From: HXMU1420-13 sp024742815
Lineage (GTDB): Bacteria; Bacteroidota; Rhodothermia; Balneolales; Balneolaceae
Assembly (NCBI GenBank): GCA_024742815.1
Contig: JANSXX010000004.1
Location: forward strand, 124,001-188,000
Reading direction: 5' to 3'
DNA length: 64,000 nucleotides
The stretch's first letter is position 1. Each line of letters begins with the position of its first letter. A model generated the notes under the pieces. That model searched no databases, was not told the DNA's origin, and saw nothing but the letters and a program-made list of their open reading frames with translations. This document shows, piece by piece, positions 39,745 to 48,846 of this stretch. The position numbers and the translations under genes are program-made.

Positions 39745-40608
39745 TTAGCTGTCAGATTCAACTGCTTTTAGAATTCGACCATCACTTAATTTCCATTCGG
39801 TTAATCCATTGGCGCTTCTACCCATAACAATGGCTGCTGCAGCCGAGGGACTTGAAAATAGATAGTCTTTAGTGAAAACCATTTTATTATCACTTTCTAT
39901 AATTGTTCTATCTTCAATAAGACTTTCGCGTAATGTGATCCAGTTTTTTGGAAAAGAATTTGTGATCGAATTTGCAATTTTTGAACCTTTTAAAACAACG
40001 AAACCTTCATTGGTCATTTGCCCCTTTGCATCAGCTCCTCTCGCTGCTGTTATGTAGAAGGTAGTTTTAATTTGTTCTTCAATCGACTGATCTTTTCGTA
40101 ACTCTTCAAAAATTTTAAAGCCTAGGGTGTTAACTAACAACTTAATATTATCGAGAAACTCCTCCATTTCAGCTTGATCTGCCTCAGAAATGTTAGATCT
40201 TTGCGGGACATTTCCATTCTCTAATTCATATCTATTAACTTTAAGCGCAATCTCATGTAGCCTGCTTTCCAGATATTTAATGTGAGCTTTGTTCAAGTTT
40301 TCATCCTTACTAACAAATATCAGAGCTTCATTCCAAAAATCTTTAGCAGAAAGGTGTTGGTTTAGTCTTTTGTAAATTCCCTCAGCTTCACCTATATAAG
40401 CAAGCTCTTTTCGATCAGAACTGGGAGACTTTCCAAACAAAATATACACGCCAGTATTTTCTAGCTCTGGTCTATCAGAGGACTCCTTTATTTTTCGTCG
40501 CGGTATTTTTAATGCTTTACCCGTCCAATTCGATAATTCACAAGTCATTCTACCATTTGGCTCCCCATCAACTAGGAATATTTTTATAGTCTTTCCAAAG
40601 TTTTTCAT
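39745..40608 (-). CDS. GIY-YIG nuclease-domain protein with DUF4357
   Basis: A 287-residue protein. GVYILFGKSPSSDRKELAYIGEAEGIYKR holds the GIY-YIG nuclease core (about 52-80), with a helical linker (115-185) and a C-terminal DUF4357 domain (about 225-280, SSPSAAAAIVMGRSANGLTEWK). This architecture is common in defence-island and accessory regions. Its target is unknown; the GIY-YIG fold usually cuts DNA. It is single, in an otherwise metabolic region. Confidence 0.88.
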   Translation of the reverse strand: MKNFGKTIKIFLVDGEPNGRMTCELSNWTGKALKIPRRKIKESSDRPELENTGVYILFGKSPSSDRKELAYIGEAEGIYKRLNQHLSAKDFWNEALIFVSKDENLNKAHIKYLESRLHEIALKVNRYELENGNVPQRSNISEADQAEMEEFLDNIKLLVNTLGFKIFEELRKDQSIEEQIKTTFYITAARGADAKGQMTNEGFVVLKGSKIANSITNSFPKNWITLRESLIEDRTIIESDNKMVFTKDYLFSSPSAAAAIVMGRSANGLTEWKLSDGRILKAVESDS

Positions 40609-40700
40609 GATATATACTTATTCGTAGTCTCCATTTAAACAATTGAATGAATAACTAGCTTTGTTTGTAGAAAGGCAATGAATATAGTACCGCAAACAAT

Positions 40701-40735
40701 ATTCCTAATTCTCCAATTCCTAATTCCTAATTCAA
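40701..40735. repeat. Heptamer repeat block
   Basis: ATTCCTA, ATTCTCC, AATTCCT, AATTCCT, AATTCAA: 7-nt periodicity with one phase slip, reaching into the stop-codon side of the SDR gene. Confidence 0.78.
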
Positions 40736-41493
40736 ATCCCTTTTATCCAGCCTCCATCTACAGGTAGAGAAACGCCAGTTATGTAAGCCGCTCGTTGACT
40801 GGCTAAGAAGGTGACAGCTGCTGCAAATTCTTCAGGTTGAGCTACTCTGCCCAGCGGGACATCCTTGGTAAATGCATCCCAATTGGAAGCATCACCACGT
40901 AGTTGAATGAGTCGCTCTGTTTCGGTGTAGCCCGGTAATACGTTATTTACCGTAATGTTGTACTGCCCGAGTTCATTAGACAGGGTTTTCACTAAGCCGA
41001 GGAGGGATGCTCGTACCGAGTTCGACAAGATCAAACCACTCACTGGCTGTTTTATAGCCTGAGAAGTTATGGTAATGATGCGACCCCATTTTTGATCTTT
41101 CATTCCCGGTAGAACTCCTTGAATCATTGCCACTGTGCTTTCAAGCAATAGTTTGTAGGCTGCTTCCCATTGATCCAGCGAATGATCTTCAAAAGAACCT
41201 GCTGGCGGTCCACCTGCGTTGGTAACCAGAATATCTATGCTTCCGAAGACATCATCAGCTTTGTTGAGTATAGAAGTCCGGCCTTCTGAGGTGGTTACAT
41301 CACCAACCGCATAATGAACTTCTGACCCGGTTTGTTCAGTTATTTCTGTTTGAGCGATTTTTAAATCCTTTTCCGTTCTGCTACAAATCAGCACCTTAGC
41401 ACCCTCTCGGGCAAGTTCCATTGCAACGGCTTTTCCAAGTCCCTTACTGGATGCCATTACAAGTGCTTTTTTTCCTTTGATGTGTAAGTCCAT
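40732..41493 (-). CDS. SDR-family protein with altered catalytic motif
   Basis: A 253-residue Rossmann protein of the FabG-like SDR group (ASSKGLGKAVA nucleotide loop, NAGGPPAGS, NNVLPGYTETERL). The expected Ser-Tyr-Lys catalytic set is altered: Ser144 is present, but the YxxxK position reads SNSVR (Ser157, Arg161). Such 'SNxxR' members form a known subfamily; whether it reduces a substrate this way is uncertain. It is preceded by a KdgF-like cupin. Confidence 0.85.
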   Translation of the reverse strand: MDLHIKGKKALVMASSKGLGKAVAMELAREGAKVLICSRTEKDLKIAQTEITEQTGSEVHYAVGDVTTSEGRTSILNKADDVFGSIDILVTNAGGPPAGSFEDHSLDQWEAAYKLLLESTVAMIQGVLPGMKDQKWGRIITITSQAIKQPVSGLILSNSVRASLLGLVKTLSNELGQYNITVNNVLPGYTETERLIQLRGDASNWDAFTKDVPLGRVAQPEEFAAAVTFLASQRAAYITGVSLPVDGGWIKGI

Positions 41494-41567
41494 AGAGAAT
41501 GTTTGGTGATTGATATCCTGAGATTAGGTCGTCATTGACTACTGATAGTCGCCGATACCTCGTAAAT

Positions 41568-41927
41568 CTATTTCTTTAAATAGTCGTCGGTGCCATCGAT
41601 CCAGTCGGTACGAGGTGGTGCCCAAGTATCCGTTTCTTCCACATCACCGATCATTAACGCTTTATGAGGCAAATTCCCTGGAATTACTACCGATTCACCG
41701 GCATTGATATCTACAGGTTCAGAATCTTCAGTTTCAAACCAAAATCGAATCGTCCCTTTTTGAACCTGAGTGATTTGTTCGTTTTCATGACTGTGCATTG
41801 GTACCACAAATCCATCTTTAAATTTCATCCGAGCAATCATGATTTTCTCACCCCAGATCATCTGGCGAATCATTTTCGGATTTACTTGTTCTTTGGGGAC
41901 ATCGTCCCAGTTTATTTTTTTGAGCAT
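41568..41927 (-). CDS. Cupin-domain protein (KdgF-like)
   Basis: A 119-residue single-domain cupin: MHSHENEQITQVQKG is motif 1 with the metal His/Glu set and GESVVIPGNLPHKALM is motif 2. The closest known type is KdgF, which converts pectin- and alginate-derived uronates to linear ketones. It lies upstream of the SDR on the same strand, separated by 74 bp, and the two may be co-transcribed. Confidence 0.87.
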   Translation of the reverse strand: MLKKINWDDVPKEQVNPKMIRQMIWGEKIMIARMKFKDGFVVPMHSHENEQITQVQKGTIRFWFETEDSEPVDINAGESVVIPGNLPHKALMIGDVEETDTWAPPRTDWIDGTDDYLKK

Positions 41928-42008
41928 ATTTAAGTGATCAACTACGCTAAAGCTTCGTTGATTGAAAAAAGGTTAAAATTTAGAAATAAGACTATGGATG
42001 AGGTTTGA

Positions 42009-42050
42009 GAGTTCTCACTCCTCATTCCTCAAGGCTCACTCCTCAATACT
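42009..42050. repeat. Heptamer repeat block
   Basis: GAGTTCT, CACTCCT, CATTCCT, CAAGGCT, CACTCCT, CAATACT in exact 7-nt register, ending at the stop codon of the M14 gene. Confidence 0.88.
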
Positions 42051-44827
42051 TATTCTAACGCATCCCAGTTAATCAACACATTCCAAAGCAGACTGGAGTC
42101 GTGATGATTTAGGAACCTATTAAGTGGATTAAAGGTGAAATAAACCACATTTCCTTCCCCAACAGGGGCATTCATAATGGCTGCGTGACCAATAATTGCT
42201 TGTTGATTGCGAACCATTCCCGAACGTACATAAGGCGGTGTTTTCTCCTTTTTCTGTTCCTTATTCATTTCCAGCGCTTCGCTTTCTGCCATCGAATCGT
42301 CGAGTGGTTTGCCCCATGTTTCACCGTTATAGGGTTTTTCATCAGAAAGGGGTTCTGTTCCAAATTGAAGCACCTTCATTTCACGATCTCTACGATTGGT
42401 ATTTAACAGATATCCATTTCCTTTAAATACATGAAAGGTTTCAGGGTATCCATATAGAATTGGGCTGGAATCGTTGTTCTTTTGTACGGTAACTATTGAG
42501 CCCGGATGAAATAAGCCACTCGGATTAAAGGCACTTACTTTTGGTGAAATCCCCAGTTCTGCAATCATGCGCGAAGCATTTGCCAAAGGAACTAAAACAC
42601 CACCTTGTTCAACAAATTCTTTAAGATGCGCGATGCCTTCAAAACCTGGCCCTCCGGTTATATCATCACTTGCATCCGGAGTACCAAACGAAGGAGTTTC
42701 ATCCGTTTTTGTGTAGGCAATAGGCCCGAATGAGTCATCAAAACCATTCACAAATGAAGAAGCATCTCCGCGTAAATGTGGAATGAGTATTACATCGAAT
42801 TTGCGATTCAAATTGCCTGCTTTCAAATCATCTTTATCGATTGAGGTGTAGGGAATTCCTTTTTGCTCAAGCGTATATCGCGCCCAACCTTCAGCTTGAG
42901 TGTCGAACCAACTGTGATATACAGCAATTTTTGGCAAAGTAATGAGTCTGCCGGCATTTGTATCAAATTCGCCGGCAATCAGGTCTAATCCGTGCGCAGA
43001 TGCTAGGGCGTTGGCATCATTGGCATTTAAACCGGACAACAATACGGAGCCAGCAGCCAAAGTGTCTTCATTAATTATTAATTCTTCATCAATCACCGTG
43101 GCTTTAAATCTGCGGTATTTGTTTTCCGCATCATAAAGTGCAGAAATAACAGAAGATTCCGCCTCGTAATTGATGGCAAACATATTTCCATCTCCAGCAA
43201 CACTTCCTTGATAGGTAATGGGATCAGTAATAAGAGTTAATTCATCATTCGAAAAGTGCATGGAATCTACGGCGGTTACATCAACGCCATACATGTAGCC
43301 TAAGGTCCAGGCAATAGCATCATAAGGAGGAAATTTGGCATCCTGAGGATATTTTTGCTCAGTGAGTAAATCGACCGCAAATTTGCTATACGGTTGATTT
43401 AAAAGCACTGCGTAATCCCCATTTTCAGCCTGATGAACTTCAATTCCCTGTCGCTGCAATTGATTCAATAAATATGCGGTCATTGCGGGGTCACGCTGAT
43501 CGGCAGGAATATGAAACATCTTGATATCGCCAGTTTCTCCAGTTTTGGTGTTGTTTACACTTTTTTGGTAAAAATTTCGGAGTAGGGTGGTCGCGTTGTC
43601 AGCGGCATAATGTAACGAAGCGAGAACACCGGCTTGCATATAATTGGTATTATTTCGAGCCGACCACCAAATATTACCGGCAGGAGGTTCGGGGCGGTAC
43701 CATTCTCTGGAAGTGGCAGGATCGCCCGCATACCGCGATCGGGAAATGTCACGCAAATAAGTATCTGCACCGGCATTACCAAAGGTTTCGTAAAAACGAC
43801 CAATGGAGTTATGATTGTTTGCCACCCAAATGCCGTAACCTGGCCACCAACCATCGTAAAATGCCCAGTTGAAAACACCGGGCATTCCTTGAGCAGCTAA
43901 GGTTGTCATTTCATGATTAGCAATGGTTTGCCATTCACCAATGGTTATCGGGTCCACATTCTCATTGTAAGGACCTGTTCCTGTTGAAATATATAATAAT
44001 GGAACCGACTCGTGTAGATCCAGCATTACCGTTGGATGCCATTCGAAATAGATATCGAAAATAGCTTTTGTAATCGCCTGCGAGATTTGAAGTCCGTCTC
44101 GGTTGTTATCATGAAATACATACTGTCCCCAATAAGGCGGTGTTCGGCGGAAACCGTCATTCCAGTCGGTTCGACCTTTGGTGTATGCATAATACCAATC
44201 CACTTGTTTGTCTCTGCCATCAGGTTCTGAAACAGGATTAATTAAGACAATGGTTTCTTTTAGGATTTTTAGGATGTCATCGGATGGATCCGCGATCAAG
44301 CGATAGGCGAGTTCCATTAGCATTTCGGGCGAGCCCATTTCGATAGAATGCATCCCACCGTTGAGGTAATAAACGGGCTTTCCGTTTTTAGCAATTTTTT
44401 CAGCTTCCTCTTTTGAAGTTGTTCTCGGATCCGAGAGTTTAGCCAGCATCGCTTTGTAATCATCAATGTTTGTGATGGTGGCTTCATCCGAAATAGTAAT
44501 CAGGTAAATAGGCCTGCCTTCTTCACTGGATCGTACTTTTTCCATAACAAGGTTCGGAGAGGCGTTGGCCAGCACTTGGAAATACTCATAAATTTGAGTG
44601 GTAGTGTGCATTACACCGGGCTCTCCAATAATGGTCCCAAAATGATCTAAAGGAGAAGGGATGGTGGGGTGATCCGGTATTCGTTCAACCGAACTGCCTA
44701 TAAACCGGGCGTCGGTGGTGTATTCTTTGATTTTTGCTTCGTACTCGGTTTCATATGTTTGTGCCGATATTGTTGTAGAAAAAAGGGCAATGATTGTTGC
44801 CATCCCTAAAAAGCGTAGTGATCCCAT
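42050..44827 (-). CDS. Secreted M14 metallocarboxypeptidase
   Basis: A 925-residue exported peptidase. A signal peptide (about 1-22) precedes the zinc-carboxypeptidase domain with GGMHSIEMGSPE (His160, Glu163 as zinc ligands), DLHES (His272, third ligand) and RFYETFGNAG with the likely catalytic Glu. The C-terminal 400 residues include a class I glutaminase-like region (RFDVILIPHLRGD, FVEQGGVLVPLANASRM), often present in this M14 subgroup. It likely trims peptides in the periplasm. Confidence 0.92.
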   Translation of the reverse strand: MGSLRFLGMATIIALFSTTISAQTYETEYEAKIKEYTTDARFIGSSVERIPDHPTIPSPLDHFGTIIGEPGVMHTTTQIYEYFQVLANASPNLVMEKVRSSEEGRPIYLITISDEATITNIDDYKAMLAKLSDPRTTSKEEAEKIAKNGKPVYYLNGGMHSIEMGSPEMLMELAYRLIADPSDDILKILKETIVLINPVSEPDGRDKQVDWYYAYTKGRTDWNDGFRRTPPYWGQYVFHDNNRDGLQISQAITKAIFDIYFEWHPTVMLDLHESVPLLYISTGTGPYNENVDPITIGEWQTIANHEMTTLAAQGMPGVFNWAFYDGWWPGYGIWVANNHNSIGRFYETFGNAGADTYLRDISRSRYAGDPATSREWYRPEPPAGNIWWSARNNTNYMQAGVLASLHYAADNATTLLRNFYQKSVNNTKTGETGDIKMFHIPADQRDPAMTAYLLNQLQRQGIEVHQAENGDYAVLLNQPYSKFAVDLLTEQKYPQDAKFPPYDAIAWTLGYMYGVDVTAVDSMHFSNDELTLITDPITYQGSVAGDGNMFAINYEAESSVISALYDAENKYRRFKATVIDEELIINEDTLAAGSVLLSGLNANDANALASAHGLDLIAGEFDTNAGRLITLPKIAVYHSWFDTQAEGWARYTLEQKGIPYTSIDKDDLKAGNLNRKFDVILIPHLRGDASSFVNGFDDSFGPIAYTKTDETPSFGTPDASDDITGGPGFEGIAHLKEFVEQGGVLVPLANASRMIAELGISPKVSAFNPSGLFHPGSIVTVQKNNDSSPILYGYPETFHVFKGNGYLLNTNRRDREMKVLQFGTEPLSDEKPYNGETWGKPLDDSMAESEALEMNKEQKKEKTPPYVRSGMVRNQQAIIGHAAIMNAPVGEGNVVYFTFNPLNRFLNHHDSSLLWNVLINWDALE

Positions 44828-45010
44828 AAATCTTAAATTGGTTAGTTTAGCTGACGATACATAATTCGACTGAGATAATCAGTGGAATTGATAGGCTAAA
44901 ACACGAGATCAACCCCTGATTTACTAAATTTATCAAGAACTCAGCAGTAGCTTTTTCTGCAGTATACAATCAGAGGTTAAATACAAATGCCGATATATTT
45001 GAATGGAACA

Positions 45011-45042
45011 AAAAAAGGGAACCGATTTCGATTCCCTTTCCC
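45011..45042 (-). terminator. Terminator of the S10 peptidase gene
   Basis: AAAGGGAA/TTCCCTTT (45014-45021, 45032-45039), 10-nt loop. Read on the minus strand it ends in a T-run. Nothing else is visible in 44828-45071. Confidence 0.8.
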
Positions 45043-45071
45043 TTTATTTAATTCAACTTGCAAAGCTAATG

Positions 45072-46565
45072 TTAGTACTTCGCAGGTGTGCCGGCAGGTG
45101 GTAATGATTGTTGAATAAATTCCCGAATATCCTGATTTGATAACTCCAAATCTTCTCGGCGCAGATACATCATATGTCCGCTTCGATATCCTTTAAAGCT
45201 AAGTCGATCTTTCATTCTCCCACTCGGGTCTAATTGCCACATGGTATATTTTGCATCGAAGTATTTGGTAGCTCCGTCATAATATCCGCTTTGAATCATT
45301 GTGTGCAGATACGGATTCATAGCCATGGCCTGCCGTAGGTTTTCACCAGTTTCATTTCCAGATCGATCCCATGGCCGAACCGGACCAAACATGTTGTATT
45401 TAATGTCGGTAACGTAGTTCAATTCATTCTGGAAATAATAATTGATTGCGGGGGTAAACGAATGCAACCATGAGGTGAGCTCAGAGTTGAAATCCGGTCG
45501 ATCGCCGGCAACGGTTCGATCTAAGCCTTTGTAGCGCGAATCCAATCTTCCGATCGTGTGACCTTCGTCTCTTAAAAGTTCCTTCCAATAAAAAGAAGTT
45601 GGGACGTCTAAATTATATTGAAGAATTACTTCCTCCGAAATTCCTGAAAATCTGGAAATCATTCGCGCTGCTTCGGCTTTTTCTTCATCGGATGCAAAGC
45701 CACCTTTTGCTAAAACCGGCATTAAGGTATTCATTGAATATTCTTCCGACAGTTCTAAGGCTTCAAGTAAATCCATAGCTTGTAAATCGGCTGGCAATTT
45801 TTTGTGGTACCAAGCCGCTGCTGTGAAGTAGGGAACCCGTAAACTCGCGCCTAATGGTCCATCTCTTCGTCCACCACTTGTATGGATACCCAGTTCGGTG
45901 GGAGATACCAAAATTACACCGTTTAAGTACATCCAATGGCTGGTTTGTAGTTCTAAAGCTAATCCGGAAACACGGGTTGTCCCATAACTTTCACCAATCA
46001 GATATTTAGGGGAATTCCATCGATTTACTCTGGTTACGAACGTGTTTATCCATTCTGCCAGATACTCGATATCTTGATTTACTCCAAAAAACTGCTCGCG
46101 CTCAGCTTCAGGGTCTAATATGCGCGAATAGCCGGTGTTAACAGGGTTTACAAAAACGATGTCCGCAACATCTAGGATTGAATAGGGGTTTTCTTTCACT
46201 CCATAGGGTTGAATCGGAAAACCTTCGTCATCAATTTTTAAAATGCGGGGTCCGGTATAAGCAAGGTGCATCCACACGGAAGCCGAGCCGGGACCGCCAT
46301 TAAAGGAAATGATTAACGGTCGGCGATCGATGTCATCAACATCTTCCCGTTGATAGTACGTATAAAACAGCGTTGCAATTGGTTTGCCTTTATCATCCCA
46401 AACGGGTTGGGTGCCTGCAGTTGCCGTGTACTCTAAACGTTCGCCCAAAATAGTAGCAGTGTGAGAAGTAGTGACCTGCGATTCAGCTTCGATCATACGT
46501 TCCTGCGCCGAAATTAAGCCGGAACAAATCAATAGTAACAGTATAGAAAGAGCAATATTTTTCAT
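45072..46565 (-). CDS. Secreted S10 serine carboxypeptidase
   Basis: A 497-residue exported peptidase with signal peptide (about 1-20). FNGGPGSASVWMH forms the oxyanion region and GESYGTTR the nucleophile Ser193; the C-terminal FKGYRSGHMMYL carries the catalytic His. S10 enzymes are rarer in bacteria than in eukaryotes but are present in several environmental phyla. It is a single gene with its own terminator. Confidence 0.92.
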   Translation of the reverse strand: MKNIALSILLLLICSGLISAQERMIEAESQVTTSHTATILGERLEYTATAGTQPVWDDKGKPIATLFYTYYQREDVDDIDRRPLIISFNGGPGSASVWMHLAYTGPRILKIDDEGFPIQPYGVKENPYSILDVADIVFVNPVNTGYSRILDPEAEREQFFGVNQDIEYLAEWINTFVTRVNRWNSPKYLIGESYGTTRVSGLALELQTSHWMYLNGVILVSPTELGIHTSGGRRDGPLGASLRVPYFTAAAWYHKKLPADLQAMDLLEALELSEEYSMNTLMPVLAKGGFASDEEKAEAARMISRFSGISEEVILQYNLDVPTSFYWKELLRDEGHTIGRLDSRYKGLDRTVAGDRPDFNSELTSWLHSFTPAINYYFQNELNYVTDIKYNMFGPVRPWDRSGNETGENLRQAMAMNPYLHTMIQSGYYDGATKYFDAKYTMWQLDPSGRMKDRLSFKGYRSGHMMYLRREDLELSNQDIREFIQQSLPPAGTPAKY

Positions 46566-46750
46566 ACAAACCTCAAATTTTTAATTGGTTTGTATTTAAT
46601 CAAAACTAAAATGCCATTCTGTAAAAAATCATATTACAAATTTGATGGTGTCGGTAATTTGTTGGTTTTTTTAATGGGTATGGTCGGGATTAATCAATAT
46701 TTTGTGGTGACGAGAGAAAAGCATCTACAGAATATCAACTGGTACAACTT

Positions 46751-47767
46751 ATGAAAACGCGTATCTCAATTATATTGGCAACATTTTGCATCATGCTGTT
46801 TACGGCATGTGGAAAAGATAGCGGTGGAGAGCCATCCATCGAAATGGAGTTAATTGAAACTACAACCGAACAACCGGCTAAAGTTCGGTTATTTTTTAAG
46901 GTAGATTTGGGCGAAGAGCATCTCTTTGAAACGCTTACCCAAACAGATTTTGAGATTTACGAGAACAACTCCTTGATATCGAGTCTCGAATCTCAGGCGA
47001 GCATCAGAAATCAATCGGGTGCATATCTTTTTAGTTCTGTTTTATTGCTCGATTTAAGTGGGAGTGTGTTAAACAGTACCGATTTGCCTCGCGTAAAAGA
47101 TGCGGCGGTAAATTTCATAGAATCGGTAATGCCAACATCCTTTAATCCCGAATTTGGTTCAAAAGAGATGGCAGTTTTTTGGTTCGATGGGGAAGCCGAA
47201 ATACATGCATTAACCCCTTTTACTATTAATCGGGATGCAATTATAGATTCCATAAGAAGTATAGATACTGATATCAGCAGCGACAATTCTACTAATTTGA
47301 ATGGAGCAGTTGTGCAGGGTTTATCAGCGCTTGAATCTCGACTTACGCAAACCAGTCAGGATCCAAATTTATCAACCGCAGGCGCTATGTTGATTTTCAC
47401 AGATGGAACCGATCAGGCGGGACGTGTTACTTCTTCCACTGCAGAAGCAACCGTTCGTTCTTTATCCAGTCAGTATTCGGTATTTACTATAGGTCTGGGA
47501 TCCGAGATTGACGAAAATACTCTTCGAAAATTTGGTCGCGATGGATTTGAGCTGGCTGTTAATTCCTTTGATCTCAATCAAGCTTTTCTTGATATAGCTA
47601 ATCAAATTAAAAGTGCTGCAGGCTCGTTTTACGTACTCGAATATTGCTCACCGAAACGCTCCGGTGAGCATACTATTCAAATTCGGGCCAATTTCAATGA
47701 CCAATCAGGTCGTTTTTCAACCAACTTTAATGCAACGGGTTTTACCGGTGGTTGTGTAATTAATTAG
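46751..47767 (+). CDS. VWA-domain lipoprotein
   Basis: A 338-residue lipoprotein (lipobox FTAC, Cys20). Residues 30-90 form a small beta domain, followed by a von Willebrand A domain with MIDAS motif DLSGS (Asp101, Ser103, Ser105) and FTDGTDQAG. The VWA domain binds Mg and a protein ligand. Three Cys-containing segments near the end (EYCSPKR, GGCVIN) may form a disulfide. The gene end overlaps the convergent CbiX-like gene by 8 bp. Confidence 0.87.
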   Translation: MKTRISIILATFCIMLFTACGKDSGGEPSIEMELIETTTEQPAKVRLFFKVDLGEEHLFETLTQTDFEIYENNSLISSLESQASIRNQSGAYLFSSVLLLDLSGSVLNSTDLPRVKDAAVNFIESVMPTSFNPEFGSKEMAVFWFDGEAEIHALTPFTINRDAIIDSIRSIDTDISSDNSTNLNGAVVQGLSALESRLTQTSQDPNLSTAGAMLIFTDGTDQAGRVTSSTAEATVRSLSSQYSVFTIGLGSEIDENTLRKFGRDGFELAVNSFDLNQAFLDIANQIKSAAGSFYVLEYCSPKRSGEHTIQIRANFNDQSGRFSTNFNATGFTGGCVIN

Positions 47768-48707
47768 CAGACGCTTTTTGATTGATCTTTGCTAACCCTT
47801 CTCGTACTCGAAGTTGAATAAATTTCTCGATATTCTCGTGAGGAAGAAGGGTTTCTCCCGACCATTTGTAGTTCAATCCTTCCAAACGTTGCACGTATTT
47901 CTGTTCAACGCCACCGCTTGCTAACAAAACCGGGATTACGATGGCGGTGCCATTATCATCAGCTTCTTGCACATGTGCTCTAAATTCCAATCGAGCTTTT
48001 TCATGAATGTCTTCCGGAGCGTCATCACGCACCGTTAATGAAATCATGTTTGCATAGGTTTTTCCTTCTGCAGATTGTTTGGCTTGAATTTTCTTTCCTA
48101 AGCTTTCTAACTTTGCCACCCACTGTTCATTATCCGCTTCCTGATTTGGGCCATGAGCTACTAATAAAATCGTTTCTTCATCCGATTGAGTGCTTAGATC
48201 CTTAATACGCTGATGCAGAATTTCTGCTACTAACTCATGATCATCCAACGGATCGGTTAATACGATGTCAGCTTTTACATCTAATGGTTGTAGGTTTTCC
48301 GGCATTTTCATCGTCATTCGATGGTTTTCCATATCATGAACCATCATAGGCATAGGTGCATCTGCTAATTGTTCTCTAAGGCCTAACAAATATTCGTTTT
48401 GGCGAATAATTGGGCTGAATGAAGACACAAATAATTGTACGACAACAATGTGATCAACGCCTTTCTCATCTAGCTTTGTGAGGGCAGGTTGCATATTTAA
48501 CGCATTTGCCATTCCCCATGCAATTTCAACAGTGTGGTTTTCTCGGATGGGTTCAACCGCATCTTCAATGGCATTATTCCAAGTTTTATCCATACTACCG
48601 TGGGCTAATACAAGCACACCAACGTTATCATTAGATTGAAATGCAAAGCTCAAGTTGGTTAAGAGCAACATGAAAGAAAGAATGGGTACAATTGTTCGTA
48701 ATCGCAT
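47760..48707 (-). CDS. Exported CbiX-like (sirohydrochlorin chelatase-fold) protein
   Basis: A 315-residue protein with two tandem CbiX-type halves. VLVLAHGSMDKTW (His36) opens the first and ILLVAHGPNQEAD (about residue 180) the second. CbiX inserts cobalt or another metal into sirohydrochlorin in the cytoplasm. Here a hydrophobic signal sequence (about 3-23) predicts export, which is odd for a tetrapyrrole chelatase and hints at metal handling in the periplasm. No other cobalamin gene is adjacent. Confidence 0.82.
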   Translation of the reverse strand: MRLRTIVPILSFMLLLTNLSFAFQSNDNVGVLVLAHGSMDKTWNNAIEDAVEPIRENHTVEIAWGMANALNMQPALTKLDEKGVDHIVVVQLFVSSFSPIIRQNEYLLGLREQLADAPMPMMVHDMENHRMTMKMPENLQPLDVKADIVLTDPLDDHELVAEILHQRIKDLSTQSDEETILLVAHGPNQEADNEQWVAKLESLGKKIQAKQSAEGKTYANMISLTVRDDAPEDIHEKARLEFRAHVQEADDNGTAIVIPVLLASGGVEQKYVQRLEGLNYKWSGETLLPHENIEKFIQLRVREGLAKINQKASAN

Positions 48708-48787
48708 TACTGTTTTGTTATGTTAATTTAGACTGTATCTAAATTAAGAACATTGACAATCCACATCAACCAAAAAAATACTCGATC

Positions 48788-48824
48788 AAAAAAAAGCCAA
48801 CCCCAATTAGATTAGGGTTGGCTT
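48788..48824 (-). terminator. Terminator of the kgd gene
   Basis: AAGCCAACCC/GGGTTGGCTT (48794-48803, 48815-48824), perfect 10-bp stem with an 11-nt loop, minus-strand T-run. Confidence 0.88.
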
Positions 48825-48846
48825 CAAATAGAAATTTTAGAAAAAA

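Noticed and set aside
39745..40608. Part of a defence island
   Set aside because: GIY-YIG/DUF4357 proteins occur in such islands, but the neighbours here are metabolic genes.
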